A stretch of DNA of 64,000 bases from Yersinia aldovae ATCC 35236 (GTDB taxonomy: Bacteria > Pseudomonadota > Gammaproteobacteria > Enterobacterales > Enterobacteriaceae). The translations under genes were made by a program, and so were the position numbers. The DNA lies in NCBI RefSeq assembly GCF_000173735.1, contig NZ_ACCB01000009.1, positions 53,763 to 117,762 on the forward strand, read 5' to 3'. This document shows positions 59,080 through 64,000 of this stretch, piece after piece. Positions within the stretch are counted from its first letter, which is position 1; every line of letters starts with the position of its first letter. The notes below the pieces were generated by a model. The model did not search any database, was not told where the DNA came from, and saw only the letters and a list, made by a program, of their open reading frames with translations.

Positions 59080-59829
59080 CTAATAGGCGATAAATGTCTG
59101 GATATCACCCTCACTCATACTGAAGCAGCCGGTGAAGCAGCGCCCTGCGGGGAAATCATCACTCAGTTCACGTAATAGCTGTAATTCGAAATATCCTGAG
59201 GTAAGTGAATAGCTCAAAAAACGTGCTTCAAGAAAATCAAAGTAGCGCCCTAGCTGTGGATATATCGCTTTAAACAAGCTTTCTTTGGCTGAAAAAGCCA
59301 GCGTCAGTAACTGATTAAAGGGCAACGGCCCTTCTTGTAAGCGACGATATTCATCCTCACTGAGGATACCGGGCCACAAATCTTTCGCTCTTTCGACTGC
59401 AATCAGGGCCTCAATATCCAAACCAAGACCATGCATGCTGCGGGGTTCAACTGAACACTCCATTGCCGGTGTGATAATTTGGGCGGCACATATAGCACGC
59501 TGGCTATTATGGCTGATACTGCCAATTAAGCCCGCCGGCCACACAGGGGCACGATCCACACCATTGGTTAACGGATAATCGCGAACCGCCAATAAATTTA
59601 ATACCTGACGGGCAACAAAACGCCCCGCCAGATATTCGGCCCGCCGTTTAGTGACCGTTTTTTGCAAACGACCAGGAAAGTGAATGCCATAAACGGCAAA
59701 CAGCTCATCCCGGTATTCATTGATATCAAAATCACATTTTGCTAAAAGCCCATGAAATGGCGGTTGATGATTTAAACCGTTGGCGGGCAGTGCTGCAAAG
59801 GTAAAGTTACGGATAAATACCGGCGTCAC
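59080..59829 (-). CDS. EntD-type 4'-phosphopantetheinyl transferase
   Basis: This 249-residue Sfp/EntD-family enzyme has KRRAEYLAGRFVARQ, SISHNSQRAICA, the Mg-binding GLDIEAL near residue 135 and the FSAKESLFKAIYP motif near 187. It transfers phosphopantetheine from CoA to carrier proteins of siderophore or polyketide synthesis. The start is GTG with AGGA at good spacing. No NRPS or PKS gene is in the window, so it must serve a distant system (YbtD, the phosphopantetheinyl transferase of yersiniabactin synthesis, is encoded away from its cluster in Yersinia; this could be that gene). Single gene. Confidence 0.88.
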   Translation of the reverse strand: MTPVFIRNFTFAALPANGLNHQPPFHGLLAKCDFDINEYRDELFAVYGIHFPGRLQKTVTKRRAEYLAGRFVARQVLNLLAVRDYPLTNGVDRAPVWPAGLIGSISHNSQRAICAAQIITPAMECSVEPRSMHGLGLDIEALIAVERAKDLWPGILSEDEYRRLQEGPLPFNQLLTLAFSAKESLFKAIYPQLGRYFDFLEARFLSYSLTSGYFELQLLRELSDDFPAGRCFTGCFSMSEGDIQTFIAY

Positions 59830-59966
59830 GCGCTATCCTAATTATCTTAATTAATCGCCTTTCATAGTAGTTGTTAAGCCATCTCATCACAATATCGAAA
59901 GGCATTTCACCCGCTACTGATGAGTTGGGCCGCTGACCGGCCCGCCTCCTTATTACTGCCTTTGGA

Positions 59967-61430
59967 TCAATACCACAAGCTCATGATTGGCCAGCCCACC
60001 AGCAGTAACATGGAGATATAGAGTACCCCCATGATCCCACCTAAACGCCAGTAATCTTTTGATTTCACGTAGCCGCAGCCGTAAATAATCACACCCGGCC
60101 CGGTGGCATATGGCGTTAGAACCCCCATAATCCCGATGGATAACACCAGTAGCATGGAGAGATGCTCCATTGGCACGCCACTCAGCCCTTTCCCTACCGC
60201 CAGGATGACTGGCAGCATGGTTGCGGTATGCGCTGACAGGCTGGCAAACAGATAATGGGAGAAATAGAACACCAACACCAGCGCCACGACAGTCATGTTC
60301 GGTGAGAAGCCATCCAGATGGGTGCTCATGGTGTTGGCAAACCAGTCGATAAATCCGGAACGGGTCAAACCATTTGCCATAACAACCAAAGTTGCCAGAT
60401 TAACCAGCGTATTCCAGGCACTGGAGTATTTAGTGATATCTTTCCACGACACTACATGCAGCGCTAACATCAGGGATACCGCTAATAAACCTACAGCGGT
60501 AGCATCAATGAATGCGCCGCCAAATACCCACAAGCACAGGCTGAGTAGTACCAACCCTATCAATATCATCTCTTTACGGGTTAGCGCCCCCATTTCTGTC
60601 AACGCCGTTTGCGCCCAAGCAGCCACTTCATTACTTTTGGTCACGCCCGGCTTATACAGCACATAAGAGAGCCACGGAGCGACAATCAGTAAGATTAACC
60701 CGACCGGCAGGAATGCCAGGAACCACTGCATCCAGCCAATATGAACACCGGCTATTTTATTGACAAATTCAATGCCCAGCACGTTAGGCGCGGCACCGGT
60801 CACAAACATGGAGGAACTGATACTGGTTCCGATCACCATCATCCACATCAAATAACCGCCGATACGCCGTGACGACGGATCATTAGGAAAAGAGTCAAAC
60901 AGCGGCGGCAGGTTTTTCACCACCGGGAACACCGTGCCACCGGTACGGGCAGTATTCGATGGGGTAAACGGTGCTAGCAAAATATCAATTATGACAATGG
61001 CATAACCAAGAGTCAGGGTGCGTTTGCCCATGAATTTCACCATAAACAAGGCTATCCGACGGCCCAATCCGGTGGCTTCATAACCCAATGCAAAGATAAA
61101 TGCACCGAATACCAGCCAGACAGTGGTACTGGAGAACCCTGCCAACCCCCATTTCAGCGCTTCTTTACCACCTTTAAAACTGGTGTCCGCCACTTCAGCG
61201 GCACTGAATAGCACCCAATCAGAGGTTAAAACGCAAATGGTCACTGCAATAAAACTTATCGCGGTCGCTGGGATGGGTTCTAAAATCATACCGACAATCA
61301 TCGCGACAAAAATGGCAAAATAACGCCAGGCTTGTGGTGGCATCCCCTCTGGGGTTGGGATCAACAGCAGTATGGCCAGCACCAAAAAAGGCGCTATCGC
61401 TTTCCATATTTTCTCTTGCGACTTCAACAT
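59967..61430 (-). CDS. citT: Citrate/succinate antiporter CitT
   Basis: This 487-residue DASS-family transporter is very similar to E. coli CitT across its length ([73 protein letters not shown]). It exchanges external citrate for internal succinate during citrate fermentation. AGGAG lies eight bases before the ATG, and the start overlaps the end of citG by 7 bases. It is the last gene of the cit operon as seen here. Confidence 0.96.
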   Translation of the reverse strand: MLKSQEKIWKAIAPFLVLAILLLIPTPEGMPPQAWRYFAIFVAMIVGMILEPIPATAISFIAVTICVLTSDWVLFSAAEVADTSFKGGKEALKWGLAGFSSTTVWLVFGAFIFALGYEATGLGRRIALFMVKFMGKRTLTLGYAIVIIDILLAPFTPSNTARTGGTVFPVVKNLPPLFDSFPNDPSSRRIGGYLMWMMVIGTSISSSMFVTGAAPNVLGIEFVNKIAGVHIGWMQWFLAFLPVGLILLIVAPWLSYVLYKPGVTKSNEVAAWAQTALTEMGALTRKEMILIGLVLLSLCLWVFGGAFIDATAVGLLAVSLMLALHVVSWKDITKYSSAWNTLVNLATLVVMANGLTRSGFIDWFANTMSTHLDGFSPNMTVVALVLVFYFSHYLFASLSAHTATMLPVILAVGKGLSGVPMEHLSMLLVLSIGIMGVLTPYATGPGVIIYGCGYVKSKDYWRLGGIMGVLYISMLLLVGWPIMSLWY

Positions 61431-62413
61431 AGAGATACTCCTAGAGCTGTTATTGGTTCAATAACACCGTTATTATTTTTGTGGGGGAAATGATGAGGGA
61501 ACTGCGCCAGAAACCAGGTCAGGATCAGCAGGTCAGCACTGCCGCCCGGACTGAGGTTACGGGCGATACATTGGCCATCAAACACGCGTACTTGTGCACG
61601 GGCGACCGGGGAGTGCCCCCCCGTCGCGGGGAGTGAAGCCAGAATGGTTGCCGCCTGCTGCTGTAGCCACTGCAAACCCTTGATACCACCGCGCGCGACC
61701 ACATTGGTATCGCGATTGACGGAGAGTAAAAGAAGCAAGGTGTGCAATAAGGCATGGTCAGGTTGCGCCCCGTCAGCCAATAACCGCCGATAGGCGGGTA
61801 GAGCATGGGTTAGCACCGTAGCGAATCCCGATTCAGCCTCGCCACGCGCACCGGTCAGGCCATATTGGTAAAACAGACGCTGGCCCGCCGTTTGTCGCGG
61901 GTTGGATTGACGAAGCTCACGTTCCGTCAATCCACAACACATCAGTGCCGCCTCGTGGCAAACCGCAACAGCATCAATCCCTTCACCACGGGCTTTGCGC
62001 CGCCCCAGCGCACAGCAGAGCAATCCCAGCGAAAAGATACTGCCTTTGTGGGTATTCACGCCGCCAGTGGCGCGGAACATACTGTTTTCACATGCCAACC
62101 CCAGAGGTCGCAGGTTGTTCAGTGCCGCCGGTCCGCTCAGATGACAATAATTGATACCTTGCTCAATAAAGCGTGGGAGCCAGGGTGCGATGGCGTCGGC
62201 GCTGTGATAAAAATCCACCAGCGACATATCCCGATGTGCGCCACAGTTAAAGCGGTCAACTAAGCCAGGTTTGGGTGTTAAATTGACTTCCGCCAGCATC
62301 GCCTGATATGCCAGTGCACCATAGTATTGAGCAAAATGGTCGTGGGTAAAGCCAGATACGTTGGCCAAAGTGCATGTTAAGCGCTGCGGATCAGTGAGGT
62401 GCAGTTGTAGCAT
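61424..62413 (-). CDS. citG: Triphosphoribosyl-dephospho-CoA synthase CitG
   Basis: This 329-residue protein has the CitG/MdcB signatures [39 protein letters not shown] and [21 protein letters not shown]. It makes the precursor of the citrate lyase prosthetic group from dephospho-CoA and ATP. It is about 35 residues longer at the N-terminus than E. coli CitG, and that extension overlaps citX by 23 bases; an internal start cannot be excluded. Operon order is citF-citX-citG-citT. Confidence 0.95.
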   Translation of the reverse strand: MLQLHLTDPQRLTCTLANVSGFTHDHFAQYYGALAYQAMLAEVNLTPKPGLVDRFNCGAHRDMSLVDFYHSADAIAPWLPRFIEQGINYCHLSGPAALNNLRPLGLACENSMFRATGGVNTHKGSIFSLGLLCCALGRRKARGEGIDAVAVCHEAALMCCGLTERELRQSNPRQTAGQRLFYQYGLTGARGEAESGFATVLTHALPAYRRLLADGAQPDHALLHTLLLLLSVNRDTNVVARGGIKGLQWLQQQAATILASLPATGGHSPVARAQVRVFDGQCIARNLSPGGSADLLILTWFLAQFPHHFPHKNNNGVIEPITALGVSLC

Positions 62414-62939
62414 TGAGCATCAACTCCATTTGAAGCAACAGTTCATCGATACTGTGAGTTTTGGCCCGCCCACACACATTGGCCGGGCGGTGGCACAGCA
62501 AACAGCGGCGCGGTGGCAAACCTAAATCACGGCGGGATAAGATTTGCCCGCCCGCATCCAGCACATCGATATCCCATAACCGGCCCTGCGGGTGCTTTAA
62601 TTCAAGTAATAACGCCGCGTCTTTCACCTGTTCAGCGGGCAAATCAACCGCTATCAAGCCTTCGCAACCGGTCGGCAGCGGAAAAATCTCCTGCTGCAAT
62701 ACCGGCCAATACTGTTGTTGACTCAGTGCGCTAATGGCGCGCCATGCCAATGCAAACAGCTTGCGGGTCAATGGGTTATCTTTCACCACCCCCGGAGCCA
62801 CCAGTGTTAAGGAAATCAGTGTTACCTGATGACGGGCCAGCCACGCTTGCTGCCGTGCCTGGCGAGACTCACGACTGGTCAGTAACTCCGGCAGACTAAT
62901 AGGCCGGTTGGCTGACAATTCAGGGGAAATAATGTTCAT
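62391..62939 (-). CDS. citX: Apo-citrate lyase phosphoribosyl-dephospho-CoA transferase CitX
   Basis: This 182-residue CitX protein has [41 protein letters not shown] and the C-terminal [28 protein letters not shown] with a Cys-rich signature. It attaches the prosthetic group to the acyl carrier subunit CitD. It starts 3 bases after citF and overlaps citG. Confidence 0.94.
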   Translation of the reverse strand: MNIISPELSANRPISLPELLTSRESRQARQQAWLARHQVTLISLTLVAPGVVKDNPLTRKLFALAWRAISALSQQQYWPVLQQEIFPLPTGCEGLIAVDLPAEQVKDAALLLELKHPQGRLWDIDVLDAGGQILSRRDLGLPPRRCLLCHRPANVCGRAKTHSIDELLLQMELMLNATTAPH

Positions 62940-62942
62940 CGG

Positions 62943-64000
62943 CTACTCCTGTATCTGATGAACGACATCAATCACTGAACCATCGCGGTAGCGCACCACA
63001 GCGACGACCCTGTCAGTAAATGCAATGGGTTGTGGCACTCCTGTCAGCAGTAGCGCGCGCTGATAAAGCCAGTCGATGGTCACGATGGGCAAACCCGCCT
63101 GTTGCAAACGCTCCGCCAGTTCTGGGCGCGCCGGATTAACCGCAATACCATGATCGGTGACCAAAATATCCACACTGGAACCGGGAGTGACACAGGTGAT
63201 AACTTCATCAACCAGCGTTGGAATGCGCCCACGAACCAGTGGTGCGACAATAATTGACAGGCGCGCCGCCGCTGCCGTATCACAATGACCACCCGAAGCA
63301 CCGCGCAGCACGCCGTCAGAGCCGGTCAGTACATTGACATTGAAACGGGTATCAATCTCCAGCGCACTGAGGATAACCACATCCAGCCGGTCAACCGATG
63401 CCCCCTTCGAGCTGAAATTGGCATACTGATTGGCACTGATTTCGATATGCTGCGGGTTACGTGCTAGCGAGGAGGCCGCCTGTCGGTCAAAACTTTGCAC
63501 GTCCAATAGCTTGGTAATCAGCCCCTTCTCATGCAGATCCACCATTGTTGAGGTAATGCCACCGAGGGCAAAAGCCGCCGTGATATTGCGCCGTAGCATT
63601 TTGTCTTCGAGGAAACGGGTTACTGCCAGCGACGCGCCACCCGTCCCGGTCTGCAAAGAGAATCCATCGACAAAATAGCCGGAACCGGCAATCACCTCAG
63701 CAGCACGGCGGGCAATCAATAACTCACGCGGATTGGAGGTCATTCGGGTGGTATCAGCGCCAATCTTGTCGGCATCCCCCACTTTCTCAACCGGTACAAT
63801 CAGGTCAACCTGATCCTGCGTAATACTCGCTGGGTGATGCGGATAAGCCACCAGCGCTTCGGTCAGTAGCACCACGCAATGCGCGTATTCGGCATCAACT
63901 TTGGCGTAGCCCAATGAGCCGCAACAGGCGTTGCCGCTAAAACCATTGGCATTGCCAAATTCATCACAAGCCGGTACGCCAATAAAGGCAATATCAATGT
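62943..64000 (-). CDS. citF: Citrate lyase alpha subunit CitF, 5' end outside the window
   Basis: The C-terminal 352 or so residues of the citrate:acyl-carrier transferase subunit are present; the frame runs off the window end at 64000. IDIAFIGVPACDEFGNANG, GYFVDGFSLQTGTGGASLAVTRFLEDKM, SANQYANFSSKGASVDRLDVVILSALEID and GSDGVLRGASGGHCDTA are CitF hallmarks. It swaps citrate onto the carrier before cleavage by CitE to acetate and oxaloacetate. It is intact as far as visible. Confidence 0.96.
   Translation of the reverse strand, partial: IDIAFIGVPACDEFGNANGFSGNACCGSLGYAKVDAEYAHCVVLLTEALVAYPHHPASITQDQVDLIVPVEKVGDADKIGADTTRMTSNPRELLIARRAAEVIAGSGYFVDGFSLQTGTGGASLAVTRFLEDKMLRRNITAAFALGGITSTMVDLHEKGLITKLLDVQSFDRQAASSLARNPQHIEISANQYANFSSKGASVDRLDVVILSALEIDTRFNVNVLTGSDGVLRGASGGHCDTAAAARLSIIVAPLVRGRIPTLVDEVITCVTPGSSVDILVTDHGIAVNPARPELAERLQQAGLPIVTIDWLYQRALLLTGVPQPIAFTDRVVAVVRYRDGSVIDVVHQIQE

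Overview
The window looks like chromosome of a Yersinia species of the enterocolitica/intermedia/frederiksenii type. I infer this from gene content: an enterobacterial flhDC-mot-che cluster with uspC beside it, a mgtCB operon, an AppA-type phytase, a KdoO-type Kdo hydroxylase, a citrate lyase locus, ERIC elements inside the che operon, and mtfA next to tRNA-Asn. No phage, plasmid, IS or CRISPR genes were seen.

Layout. (1) 1-15.9 kb is motility and chemotaxis, almost all on the minus strand: flhD-flhC, motA-motB-cheA-cheW, then tsr, a second receptor, cheR-cheB-cheY-cheZ, then flhB and the first codons of flhA. uspC points away from flhDC. The 1 kb region upstream of flhD holds a perfect CRP palindrome and an RcsAB-like box, spaced as in the E. 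coli flhDC promoter. tsr has a textbook FliA (sigma-28) promoter. (2) 16.5-24.7 kb holds curA, the PhoP-type mgtC-mgtB operon with a long leader and two 13-codon leader ORFs, a third chemoreceptor, dsrB and a cold-shock gene. (3) 25-35.9 kb holds a solitary lacZ, a quinone oxidoreductase, ylaC, an Lrp-type regulator beside kdoO, ydfZ, phytase appA, a solitary glgC and a 30-residue membrane peptide.

(4) 35.9-48.2 kb is a sulfoquinovose-type catabolic locus. It has the E. coli yih outline (ompL, yihO, yihP, yihQ, then enzymes, yihU, divergent yihV-yihW). However, the three central genes yihR-yihS-yihT are replaced by a fucose-isomerase-like protein, a GalM-type epimerase and a class II metal-dependent aldolase. 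Four of its genes (yihO, yihP, yihQ and the isomerase) each carry a single-base frameshift in a homopolymer. The locus is therefore either decaying, switchable, or affected by sequencing error.

(5) 48.4-53.2 kb is a chaperone-usher fimbrial operon with two paralogous DUF1120 pilins. (6) 54.2-64 kb holds mtfA, an intact tRNA-Asn, an orphan PTS EIIA with a sugar porter, a frameshifted lpxO, an EntD-type phosphopantetheinyl transferase, and the citrate fermentation genes citF (partial)-citX-citG-citT.

How the genes work together. FlhDC switches on the flagellar and chemotaxis genes. The receptors signal through CheA/W/Y/Z to the motor, which is powered by MotAB. MgtC/MgtB form a low-Mg response. 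KdoO and LpxO are LPS and lipid A hydroxylases. The yih-like locus would import and split sulfoquinovosides into a glycolytic C3 unit and a C3 sulfonate. The cit genes support anaerobic citrate-succinate exchange and citrate cleavage.
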